This document shows positions 1 through 6,911 of a stretch of DNA of 10,277 nucleotides, in pieces. The notes beneath the pieces were generated by a model. It was given only the letters and a program-made list of their open reading frames with translations, made no database searches and was not told where the DNA came from. Source of the DNA: JAEELC01 sp963605425 (GTDB lineage: Bacteria > Bacillota_I > Bacilli_A > Acholeplasmatales > Anaeroplasmataceae). The stretch is from contig CAVCUQ010000043.1 of assembly GCA_963605425.1 (NCBI GenBank), positions 1-10,277 of the forward strand, read 5' to 3'. Made by a program: the position numbers and the translations under genes. Position 1 is the stretch's first letter. Each line of letters starts with the position of its first letter.

Positions 1-1
1 T

Positions 2-1408
2 TCTATGCTTAATGCTTATTATTCTAAAGGCTGTGATTCAAAAGAAATGTTTGATGAATTAAATATTTCTAAAGAAGAGACATATTTAAAACATTTGAAT
101 AAACACAATGTTATATGGATTGATATGGCTGATATTTACACAAGCATTAGAGATAAAGGTAATTTTTTAAATGAATTAGAAACTAATTTATTATATGATT
201 TGAATGAAGCTTTTCCTAATATTTTAGATAAAATTGATAATACTATTGGTAAAGCAATTGTTAAAATAAATTCAAAATTGCAGGAGAAATTCATTTTTTT
301 AATTGATGAATGGGATGTTATATTTAGGGAACAAGAAGATAATTCTAAATTATGTGACGAATATACAGATTTTTTAAGGAATTTGTTTAAATCTAGCAGC
401 GTAGCTAGATGCATTGATTTAGTTTATATGACAGGAATCCTCCCTATGAAACGTTATACCACTCAATCTGCTTTAAATAATTTCAATGATTTTGATATGA
501 TAAGCTCTTCTCCTATTGAAACGTGTGCAGGATTTACTGAAGATGAAGTTAAGGCATTATGCCTAAAGTATAATAGAGATTTTGAAGAAATTAAATATTG
601 GTATAATGGATATACATTGAATGGAAAAGGATTATATAACCCTAAATCAGTAGTAATGGCTATACAAAAAAATGAATGCACAGATTACTGGACGAAGACT
701 AGTGCTACAGAGGCTGTAGCTAACTACATGAATTACAATAATGGAGAATTAAAAGAAACTATAACGAGAATGATTACAGGTGATAAGATTCCAGTTGATC
801 CATCATTGTTTTCAAATGATTTAACTAAAATTTATTCTATTGATTCTGCTTTAACTGTATTGATTCATTTAGGATATTTAACCTTTAACAAAACTGAATG
901 TAAATGTTATATTCCAAACCATGAAATTAGAGTGGAATTTGAAAGAGCTATTAAAGAATTACATTGGAGAGAAATAATAAATCCAATTTCTAATTCAAAG
1001 AAATTATATGATGAAACACTTCAAGGAAACACCTCTTTTATTAATGAGACATTAGATAAAAATCATAAGGAACTTGCAGGTCCATTTAATAAAAACAAAG
1101 AAGATATTCTAGGTGTTATAGTTCAAATATCTTATTATAGTGTTAAACAATTTTATAATGTTAAAAAAGAAGATACAAGTACTTTAGGAAGAGCAGATAT
1201 TACATTTATACCATATGATAATTGCCATATACCATTCATTATTGAACTTAAGGTAAATTCAACACCAGAAGATGCAATAACACAAATAAAGAAGAAAGAA
1301 TACTTTAATTCATTAGGTGATTATCATGGTAAAGTATTATTACTTGGAATATCTTATAATGATAAGACATTAAAACATTCTTCTATTGTTGAAACAATAA
1401 ATATATAA
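2..1408 (+). CDS. AAA-ATPase-like / PD-(D/E)XK nuclease-superfamily protein, 5' partial
   Basis: This is the C-terminal part of a protein of the AAA-ATPase-like plus PD-(D/E)XK family that is common, often in several copies, in gut anaerobes. Numbering from the Met at base 5: a Walker B-like strand FIFLIDEWD at 96-104, a segment MTGILPMKR at 142-150 followed by an Asn/Phe-rich stretch, YWYNGY at 198-203 (typical of the family), and a C-terminal nuclease-like core with GRADI at 395-399, ELK at 414-416 and QIKKKEY at 427-433. The Met at base 5 is probably not the start: the preceding codon is Ser in frame, no ribosome-binding site can be seen, and the family normally has an N-terminal nucleotide-binding segment with a Walker A-like RRFGK(S/T) just before this point. 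That part lies outside the window. The biological role of the family is unsettled; nuclease or mobile-element/defence functions are only guesses. The gene ends in TAA just before a hairpin terminator and looks unrelated to the phosphate operon downstream. Confidence 0.85.
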   Translation, partial: SMLNAYYSKGCDSKEMFDELNISKEETYLKHLNKHNVIWIDMADIYTSIRDKGNFLNELETNLLYDLNEAFPNILDKIDNTIGKAIVKINSKLQEKFIFLIDEWDVIFREQEDNSKLCDEYTDFLRNLFKSSSVARCIDLVYMTGILPMKRYTTQSALNNFNDFDMISSSPIETCAGFTEDEVKALCLKYNRDFEEIKYWYNGYTLNGKGLYNPKSVVMAIQKNECTDYWTKTSATEAVANYMNYNNGELKETITRMITGDKIPVDPSLFSNDLTKIYSIDSALTVLIHLGYLTFNKTECKCYIPNHEIRVEFERAIKELHWREIINPISNSKKLYDETLQGNTSFINETLDKNHKELAGPFNKNKEDILGVIVQISYYSVKQFYNVKKEDTSTLGRADITFIPYDNCHIPFIIELKVNSTPEDAITQIKKKEYFNSLGDYHGKVLLLGISYNDKTLKHSSIVETINI

Positions 1409-1416
1409 ATAATTAG

Positions 1417-1443
1417 GAGTAGCTAATCAGCCACTCTTTTTTT
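1417..1443 (+). terminator. Rho-independent terminator of the ATPase/nuclease gene
   Basis: An 8-base stem (GAGTAGCT with AGCCACTC, one A/C mismatch) closes a 4-base AATC loop and is followed directly by seven T residues. It lies 8 bases after the stop codon and separates this gene from the phosphate operon. Confidence 0.85.
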
Positions 1444-1474
1444 GTCGTCCTTAATGTTAACTATATTTCCTTTT

Positions 1475-1531
1475 CTTACATTTCGTTTATATGTACCTCT
1501 TCTCTTTACAATTCCTTTACATTTCTTTACA
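1475..1531 (+). promoter_or_regulatory. Array of PhoP-binding (Pho) boxes upstream of pstS
   Basis: Hexamers of the Bacillus PhoP type, TT(A/C/T)ACA, recur at about one helical turn: CTTACA at 1475, TTTATA at 1486, then TTTACA at 1505, 1516 and 1526. Steps are 11, 19, 11 and 10 bases, so one weak or missing box near 1495 would complete a six-box ladder. The last three are exact copies of each other. This layout, on the coding strand of the pst operon and before a -10 element, fits activation by the PhoP encoded at 6251-6910. The site assignment is by pattern only. Confidence 0.75.
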
Positions 1532-1544
1532 AAGCTAAGATAGA

Positions 1545-1550
1545 TATAAA
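1545..1550 (+). promoter_or_regulatory. Probable -10 element of the pst operon
   Basis: TATAAA begins 14 bases after the end of the last Pho box (13-base gap). There is no proper -35 at the usual distance, as expected for a PhoP-activated promoter where the boxes replace it. TAAGAT at 1536-1541 is an alternative. The implied start near 1557 leaves a leader of about 40 bases before pstS, with Shine-Dalgarno AAAGGAG at 1583-1589. Confidence 0.45.
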
Positions 1551-1597
1551 TTTTCCCCTAAATTAAAATGTACTTGTAATTCAAAGGAGAAAAGACA

Positions 1598-2557
1598 ATG
1601 AAAAATAGAATTATAAAATTATTACCAAAGGCATTAGTAATTAGTGCATTGACTTTAAGCGTAGCTTCATGTGGAAACAGTGACTCAAATAACAGTTTTG
1701 ATTCCAGCAAGAAAATTACAGCCTATACTCGTGACACTACATCAGGAACTCGTGATGGTTTCTTTACAAAGATTGGTATGAGTGCTCAAAAAGCTAAAAA
1801 TGAAGGATTAGTTTCTGGTTATGTAGAAGTTTCATCTAATGGTGATATGGTAAATAGAATTAAAGAAGATGAATATGGTATTGGTTATATCTCATTATCA
1901 AGTTTAGAATCAAGTACCTTAACAGGTTTAAAATATGAAGGTGTTGAACCTAGTGAAGAAAACGTACTTAACGGCACATATGGTTTAACTCGTAACTTCA
2001 ATTATATTATTAGAAACGATTATGCATCAGATAGTAAAGCAGGAAAGATTGTTGAAGCCTTCGTTGCTTACCTATCTACTTCTACTGCTAAGGCTATCAT
2101 TAAAGCTAATGATGGTATCTTAACATTAAGTACATCTGATAAATCATGGGATGATATTAAAGCTAATTATCCTATTACAAAAGAAAACAATTCTGACGTA
2201 ACTATTGTATTTGGTGGTTCTACTTCAGTTGAAAAGATTGCAAAAAAATTAACTGCTTCATTCACTACTTTATGTGGTAACTTTGTAGCTGAACACAATC
2301 ATACTGGATCAGGAGATGCCTTTAAACATACTCAAGGAGCTGAAAAAGACTCTGCTACAGGTAAACTTGATGTAGGATTCTTATCAAGAGAACTTGAGGA
2401 TACTGAGGTAGCTGCTTCAAACACATCTGGTAAAATCTGCACAGATGCAATTGTAGCCGTAGTTAATCCTAAAAATCCTTATAAAGAAACAACAAGTAGT
2501 GCTTTAAGCTCTATTTATAAAGGAGAGAAGCTTACATGGAAAGAGATAATCAAATAA
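1598..2557 (+). CDS. pstS: Phosphate-binding lipoprotein PstS, circularly permuted form
   Basis: Extracytoplasmic phosphate-binding protein of the high-affinity Pst transporter. A lipoprotein signal runs from residue 1 to 24, with lipobox VAS-C and Cys25 as the likely lipidated residue. The two halves of the fold are in swapped order. Residues 40-175 match the usual C-terminal half of PstS: RDTTSGTRDGFF at 45-56 (the SGTRD phosphate loop), YGIGYISL at 93-100 and NGTYGLTRNF at 125-134. Residues 200-319 match the usual N-terminal half: VTIVFGGSTSV at 201-211, TGSGDAF at 236-242, DVGFLSREL at 258-266, ICTDAIVAVVNPKNP at 280-294 and IYKGEKLTWKEI at 306-317. In standard PstS that last motif directly precedes the SGTRD segment, so old and new termini meet at one point. 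Length is normal (319 residues) and no phosphate motif is lost, so function is probably kept. Start chosen by AAAGGAG 8 bases upstream. First gene of the operon; its 3' end overlaps pstC. Confidence 0.9.
   Translation: MKNRIIKLLPKALVISALTLSVASCGNSDSNNSFDSSKKITAYTRDTTSGTRDGFFTKIGMSAQKAKNEGLVSGYVEVSSNGDMVNRIKEDEYGIGYISLSSLESSTLTGLKYEGVEPSEENVLNGTYGLTRNFNYIIRNDYASDSKAGKIVEAFVAYLSTSTAKAIIKANDGILTLSTSDKSWDDIKANYPITKENNSDVTIVFGGSTSVEKIAKKLTASFTTLCGNFVAEHNHTGSGDAFKHTQGAEKDSATGKLDVGFLSRELEDTEVAASNTSGKICTDAIVAVVNPKNPYKETTSSALSSIYKGEKLTWKEIIK
2519..2525 (+). promoter_or_regulatory. Shine-Dalgarno of pstC inside pstS
   Basis: AAAGGAG lies 10 bases before the pstC ATG and within the pstS codons for the conserved Tyr-Lys-Gly-Glu of the IYKGEKLTWKEI motif. 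It fixes the pstC start at 2536 and suggests translational coupling of the two genes. Confidence 0.8.
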
Positions 2558-3510
2558 AATATATCGATAAAGATAAAATTTCTTCTAAAGTAAATAATAA
2601 AACAAAGTCTGATAATATTGTCAGATTTTGTCTTTTTATACTAGCTTTAATATCATCAAGTTTCGTACTCTTTATTGTCTTATTTATTGCAATTAAAGGA
2701 TTAAAACCTTTCTTTACAACCTATACAATTGATGGCGAAACGTTTAGAGTAGACTTTTGGAGTTTCATAAGTGGAAACAAATGGACTGAAAGTGGTTCTA
2801 GCGGTTTTGGTGCTGGATTTATTATCTTAAATAGTATTTATATTACCCTTCTTACTATTCTCTTATGCGCTCCTATTTCCATTATGACAAGCCTTGTTAT
2901 TGTTAAAATGACTCCTAAATTAATTGGAAATATCTTAAATACAATTATTGAAATCTTGGCTGCTATACCTTCAGTTATCTATGGTATGTTCGGACAAGCA
3001 AAAATAACCGGTTTAGTTAAAAACTTAAGTACAATGTTTAATTTCCAATCAGCTGGTGGTCTTTCTACTCTTTCTAGTGTACTAGTACTTACTATTATGA
3101 GTATGCCTACTATTACAATGCTTTCAATAACTGCAATAAAATCAGTTAACAAAAATCTAGAGCTTGCAAGTTTAGCTCTTGGTGCTTCAAAAAGTGAAAC
3201 TAACTTTAAAGTGGTATTAAAAGGAGCTAAAAGTGGTATCTTTGCCGGCCTTATTCTAGGGGTAGCCCGTGCCTTAGGTGAGGCTACTGCCGTAACTATG
3301 GTTTGTGGTAACGCAGGAAGTGGTCCTAACTTTAATATCTTTTCAACTACAAGAACTCTTACTACAACTATGCTTTCAGGTTTTGGTGAAGCTACAGGAT
3401 TAAAATACGATATTCGTTTCTCAGTTGGTTTAATGCTTATCTTTATCATTTTACTTTCTAATTTAATTTTAAATCTAATAAATAAAAAATTATCTAAGGG
3501 GATGAAATAA
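2536..3510 (+). CDS. pstC: Phosphate ABC transporter permease PstC
   Basis: One of the two membrane subunits of the PstSCAB phosphate importer. A basic cytoplasmic N-terminus (1-30) leads into a first membrane helix at about 31-56, an external segment at 57-92, then further helices at about 93-123, 133-150, 178-200, 233-257 and 296-315. The AAIPSVIYG motif at 142-150 and the EAA-type coupling loop ELASLALGAS at 209-218, followed by GVARALGEAT at 242-251, are typical of PstC/PstA and mark the contact with the ATPase PstB. The length of 324 residues is usual. The start overlaps the last 22 bases of pstS, supported by AAAGGAG at 2519-2525, and no other in-frame Met occurs before the second helix. 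The stop shares its last base with the pstA start (TAATG), so the two permeases should be made in equal amounts. Confidence 0.93.
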   Translation: MERDNQIKYIDKDKISSKVNNKTKSDNIVRFCLFILALISSSFVLFIVLFIAIKGLKPFFTTYTIDGETFRVDFWSFISGNKWTESGSSGFGAGFIILNSIYITLLTILLCAPISIMTSLVIVKMTPKLIGNILNTIIEILAAIPSVIYGMFGQAKITGLVKNLSTMFNFQSAGGLSTLSSVLVLTIMSMPTITMLSITAIKSVNKNLELASLALGASKSETNFKVVLKGAKSGIFAGLILGVARALGEATAVTMVCGNAGSGPNFNIFSTTRTLTTTMLSGFGEATGLKYDIRFSVGLMLIFIILLSNLILNLINKKLSKGMK

Positions 3511-4715
3511 TGATACAAACTAATCGTAAATTAAGAAATACTAAAGATATATTAAGAAATAGTATAGCTTATATCTTTTCATCCTTTGGTGTATTTATTT
3601 TATTATTTATATTAATATTTATTTTCTCAAATGGTTCAAATATCTTATCAATTAAATTTATTACTAGTGATTATAATATTAAAACAAATACCTTAACCCT
3701 TAATTACACTGCTTCATCTAATTCATTTAAGGATCCTAATATTGACGGAGTATACTTTGTATCTAATTTTGGATTTGGACTATCAGATTCATATGATAAC
3801 AATAAAGAAAAGATAGTTACTATTAGCTATATTGATAATGCTTCTCCTATTAATAATATGACAAACTCTTCAGATTCAGCTTCCTACTCAGTTACTATTG
3901 GTGAAAGCATTGATAACTGTATATTAGTAAACGGAGATGAATTAATACTATCCTTTGCCAAAGATGGTGCTAAAAAAATGGCTTCAAACTTTAATAAGGC
4001 AAAGAATATTAATTCAATCACCTTATCTACTCTAGGTGGTGGTATTAGAGGTAGTTTACTATCAACATTATCACTAGTATTATTGACTCTTGCTTTTGCA
4101 TTACCACTCGGTATTGGTTCTTCTCTCTTCTTGTCATTCTTTTCAAAAAGAGAAAAGACTAAAAAATGTTTGATATCTCTAATCGATTTGGCAGGAGGTA
4201 TTCCATCTATTATTTATGGTCTAGCCGGAGCTATCATTTTTGTACCATTTTTAAATAATGTAGGTTTAACTAAAAGTGGTTCTCTCTTATCGGGAGCTTT
4301 AACATTATCACTTTTACTTCTTCCTACAATAATAAAAACAACAAATGAGGCTATTAAAACAGTTCCTTCAAGTTACCAAAGTGCAAGTCTAGCTCTTGGT
4401 GCTTCTAATACTCAAACTATATTTAAGGTCATGTTGCCTAATGCTTTGCCCGGTATTCTTACAGCTGTTTTACTTGCAATAGGACGTATTATCGGTGAAT
4501 CAGCCGCTTTAATTTACGCAGTAGGTAGTGCAATTAAAGATAAGGTTGTAATAACTGAATCAAGTGCTACACTTGCGACCCACATATGGAGCCTTTGTGC
4601 AGGTGAAAACCCTAATTATAGTGCTTCTTGTGCTATAGCTATAATAATACTAATAATAGATTTAATTCTTAATATAGCAGTTAAATTAATTAGCTATAAA
4701 TTTATTAAAAAATAA
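3510..4715 (+). CDS. pstA: Phosphate ABC transporter permease PstA with a large extracytoplasmic insert
   Basis: Second membrane subunit of the phosphate importer, partner of PstC. Helix 1 is at about 19-40. A long polar stretch of about 130 residues follows (45-175, rich in Ser, Asn and Asp, with no hydrophobic helix), then GGGIRGSLLSTL at 177-188 and the core permease helices: about 184-210, 232-248, 256-275, 311-338 and 371-392. Core motifs are AGGIPSIIYG at 228-237, the EAA-type loop SASLALGAS at 291-299 and GRIIGESAALIYAVG at 325-339. Common PstA proteins are about 280-300 residues, so this one, at 401, carries roughly 100 extra residues facing the PstS side of the membrane. The insert has no motif I can name with confidence; GFGLSDS followed by alternating strands (residues 88-150) is weakly PDZ-like, but that is only an impression. 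Starts one base into the pstC stop (TAATG), with AAGGGG 8 bases upstream. Confidence 0.92.
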   Translation: MIQTNRKLRNTKDILRNSIAYIFSSFGVFILLFILIFIFSNGSNILSIKFITSDYNIKTNTLTLNYTASSNSFKDPNIDGVYFVSNFGFGLSDSYDNNKEKIVTISYIDNASPINNMTNSSDSASYSVTIGESIDNCILVNGDELILSFAKDGAKKMASNFNKAKNINSITLSTLGGGIRGSLLSTLSLVLLTLAFALPLGIGSSLFLSFFSKREKTKKCLISLIDLAGGIPSIIYGLAGAIIFVPFLNNVGLTKSGSLLSGALTLSLLLLPTIIKTTNEAIKTVPSSYQSASLALGASNTQTIFKVMLPNALPGILTAVLLAIGRIIGESAALIYAVGSAIKDKVVITESSATLATHIWSLCAGENPNYSASCAIAIIILIIDLILNIAVKLISYKFIKK

Positions 4716-4728
4716 AGGAGGAAAATAA

Positions 4729-5547
4729 ATGGAAAACTTAATTAATAATGCAAATGATCCTATTTTAAATGAAACAATAGATGATGTTAATCAAGACCAC
4801 CCTATTATCTTTGACTGCAGGGATGTTAATTTATCATACGGAGACCATCAAGTACTTAAAAATATTAATTTGCAAATAAGAAAAAATACCGTAATGGCTT
4901 TTATCGGACCATCAGGATGCGGGAAATCAACATTCCTTCGCTGTCTTGATAGACTTAATGATTTAATTCCATCATGTAAGATTACAGGTGAAATTAAATA
5001 TTTGGATAAAGATATTAATTCATTTAATCCTATGGAACTTAGAACAATAGTAGGTATGGTATTCCAACAACCTAATCCATTCCCAATGTCTATTTATGAT
5101 AATGTAGCCTATGGACCAAGGTGTCAAGGGATAAAAAAGAAGGAAATTTTAGATAAAATAGTTGAAAAAGCTTTAAGAGGCGCTTCTTTATATGATGAAG
5201 TGAAAGATAGACTAAAAGAATCGGCTCTAGGTATGAGTGGAGGTCAACAACAAAGATTATGTATTGCAAGAACTATCGCAATGGAGCCTGATGTTATCCT
5301 TATGGACGAACCTACTAGTGCCCTAGATCCGATAGCTACTAAAAAGATAGAAGATTTAATATCCGAACTTAAAAAAGATTATACAATAATAATTGTTACA
5401 CACAATATGCAACAAGCAACACGTATATCAGATTACACATCATTCTTTATGCTCGGGGAATTAGTAGAATCAAATAAGACAAACTTATTATTCTCACACC
5501 CTACACAAACTAAAACAAAAGATTATATTACAGGAAGGTTTGGTTAA
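4729..5547 (+). CDS. pstB: Phosphate ABC transporter ATP-binding protein PstB
   Basis: Cytoplasmic ATPase that powers phosphate import through PstC/PstA. All nucleotide-binding motifs are intact: Walker A GPSGCGKST at 60-68, Q-loop QQPNPFPMSIYDNVAYG at 113-129 (the NPFPMSIYDNVAYG run is diagnostic for PstB), ABC signature MSGGQQQRL at 169-177, Walker B VILMDEPTSALD at 189-200, and switch His225 in THNMQQA. A 25-residue acidic, Asn-rich N-terminal extension precedes the ATPase core (IIFDCRDVNLSYG from 26), which makes the protein slightly longer (272) than the usual 250 or so. The start follows a strong AAAGGAGG at 4714-4721 that overlaps the pstA stop codon; the gap from pstA is 13 bases. phoU follows after 3 bases. 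Confidence 0.97.
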   Translation: MENLINNANDPILNETIDDVNQDHPIIFDCRDVNLSYGDHQVLKNINLQIRKNTVMAFIGPSGCGKSTFLRCLDRLNDLIPSCKITGEIKYLDKDINSFNPMELRTIVGMVFQQPNPFPMSIYDNVAYGPRCQGIKKKEILDKIVEKALRGASLYDEVKDRLKESALGMSGGQQQRLCIARTIAMEPDVILMDEPTSALDPIATKKIEDLISELKKDYTIIIVTHNMQQATRISDYTSFFMLGELVESNKTNLLFSHPTQTKTKDYITGRFG

Positions 5548-5550
5548 TAT

Positions 5551-6195
5551 ATGGATATTGAAGTTGAAATTAGACAATTAGATAATTTAATTAAAGAAAT
5601 GTCAGGACTAGTTGAAAGAAACTTAAACTACGCCCTTGATGTCTATAAAAACTATGATAGTTTAAAGGACTATAACCCTATTGATGATGATAAGGTTAAT
5701 GCCTATGAAAGATGGATTGAAACAGATTGTCTCGCAATTATGACCCGTGAAAGACTGTTTGCGGAAGACTTAAGAAAAGTTACTGGACTAATGTCATTAG
5801 TTCAAGATATAGAGCGACTTGGAGACCATGCTAAAGATATATTAGAGTTCTCACTTCGTCTTCGAAGAGCAAACTTAGATAATACAGATATCCTTGAGTT
5901 AATTGATTATGTAATGCAAATGGTACATGATTCTATTTATTCATATATAAATAGAGATATATTACTAGCACGTGACGTTATAAAGAGAGATGATCATGTA
6001 GACTTTGAATATGATAAATTATTATCAGATTTAATAAATAAAGAAACAGATAATAATAAAAAACTAGCAAGTTACACAGTATATACTGCCCTAGTAGTTA
6101 AATATTTAGAGCGTATAGCCGACCACTCTACAAACATTGCGGAATGGGTCATCTATATTATTAATGGATATTATAAAGATAAACAAATAATTTAG
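5551..6195 (+). CDS. phoU: Phosphate signalling regulator PhoU
   Basis: Cytoplasmic all-helical protein that, in known systems, restrains phosphate uptake by Pst and keeps the PhoR kinase off when phosphate is plentiful. The sequence shows the two PhoU repeats, each with its metal-binding (E/D)xxxD helix: IERLGDHAKDI at 87-97 and LERIADHSTNIAEWVIY at 186-202. The length (214) is normal. It sits 3 bases after pstB, the classical position. The only Shine-Dalgarno-like sequence is AGGAAGG at 5532-5538 inside the end of pstB, 12 bases from the ATG, which is a long spacing; its translation may depend on ribosomes finishing pstB. The stop is TAG, the only non-TAA stop among the genes here. Confidence 0.95.
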   Translation: MDIEVEIRQLDNLIKEMSGLVERNLNYALDVYKNYDSLKDYNPIDDDKVNAYERWIETDCLAIMTRERLFAEDLRKVTGLMSLVQDIERLGDHAKDILEFSLRLRRANLDNTDILELIDYVMQMVHDSIYSYINRDILLARDVIKRDDHVDFEYDKLLSDLINKETDNNKKLASYTVYTALVVKYLERIADHSTNIAEWVIYIINGYYKDKQII

Positions 6196-6205
6196 TTTAA
6201 TTATT

Positions 6206-6231
6206 TAATTTAATATAGTAAAATTAAATTA
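6206..6231. promoter_or_regulatory. AT-only inverted repeat / possible weak promoter in the phoU-phoP gap
   Basis: A 9-base inverted repeat (TAATTTAAT, 8-base spacer, ATTAAATTA) fills the middle of the 55-base gap. It has no G or C in the stem and no following T-run, so it is a poor terminator. TATAGT at 6214-6219 could be a -10 giving phoP-phoR its own basal promoter, but the matching -35 region (TTTAGT at 6191-6196) is weak. I see no Pho box here. Confidence 0.3.
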
Positions 6232-6250
6232 TAAATAAAAGAGGCACCTT

Positions 6251-6910
6251 ATGAAAACTATTTATTCCTTAGAAGATGATTTAGATATTCAAAGAATTAT
6301 TAATGTATCCTTAACTAAAGTAGGATACAATGTTAAATCTTTTAGTAAAGCTAAAGACTTTTTAGATGAGTTCTATAAAAACGAAGTCGATATGTGCTTG
6401 CTAGATATAATGCTTGAAGATATGAATGGAATAGATGTTTTAAAGAAAATAAGATCTAATCCATTGTATGATAAAGTCCAAATAATCATTATCTCAGCTA
6501 AACGTATGACGCTAGATAAGATTGAAGGATTAGATAATGGGGCTGATGATTATATTGAAAAACCATTTGATATACTAGAATTAATATCAAGAGTTAATGC
6601 AAGATTTCGTTTATCTAAAAATGAATTATCATGCCTAGATATCACTCTTAGTGAAACTACCCATAAAGCTTTTAAAGCCTCTAAAGAATTAGATTTAACT
6701 AATATGGAATTTAATATCTTAAAAATATTAATTAAAAATCAAGGATCTGTAGTTAAAAGAGATGATTTATCTAAAATATTATATCAAACAGATAATTTAG
6801 TTGAATCACGCACAATCGATATGCATATAGCATCTCTACGAAAGAAAATAGATGATAAAAATGGAAATATTATTAAAACTGTTTATGGACTAGGTTATAT
6901 TATAGGATAA
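6251..6910 (+). CDS. phoP: PhoP/PhoB-type response regulator (OmpR family)
   Basis: DNA-binding response regulator, very likely the regulator of the pst operon. Receiver domain at 2-118: acidic pocket E8-D9-D10, phosphoacceptor Asp52 in LLDIMLEDMNG, the switch Ser82 in IIISAKR and Lys104 in YIEKPFD. A short linker leads to an OmpR-type winged-helix domain at about 125-219, with LTNMEFNILKILIKNQG at 149-165, recognition-helix region SRTIDMHIASLRKKI at 186-200 and the hairpin wing IKTVYGLGYII at 208-218. The length (219) is a little under the usual 230. GAGG 6 bases before the ATG supports the start. Its position after pst-phoU and before a PhoR-like kinase, plus the Pho boxes upstream of pstS, support the PhoP name over other OmpR regulators. 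Confidence 0.92.
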   Translation: MKTIYSLEDDLDIQRIINVSLTKVGYNVKSFSKAKDFLDEFYKNEVDMCLLDIMLEDMNGIDVLKKIRSNPLYDKVQIIIISAKRMTLDKIEGLDNGADDYIEKPFDILELISRVNARFRLSKNELSCLDITLSETTHKAFKASKELDLTNMEFNILKILIKNQGSVVKRDDLSKILYQTDNLVESRTIDMHIASLRKKIDDKNGNIIKTVYGLGYIIG

Positions 6911-6911
6911 T

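Noticed and set aside
1598..2557. PstS as a fusion or rearranged pseudogene
   Set aside because: Every conserved segment is present once, the frame is intact, the signal peptide is good and the length is normal; a functional permutation explains it better.
2979..3518. A 179-codon open frame on the - strand opposite pstC
   Set aside because: It lies wholly opposite well-conserved pstC coding sequence, has no recognisable motif and no Shine-Dalgarno, and is rich in residues expected from reversed hydrophobic codons.
6206..6231. Terminator separating phoU from phoP
   Set aside because: The stem is entirely A-T and has no downstream T-run, so it should not stop transcription efficiently; phoP-phoR probably receive read-through from pst.
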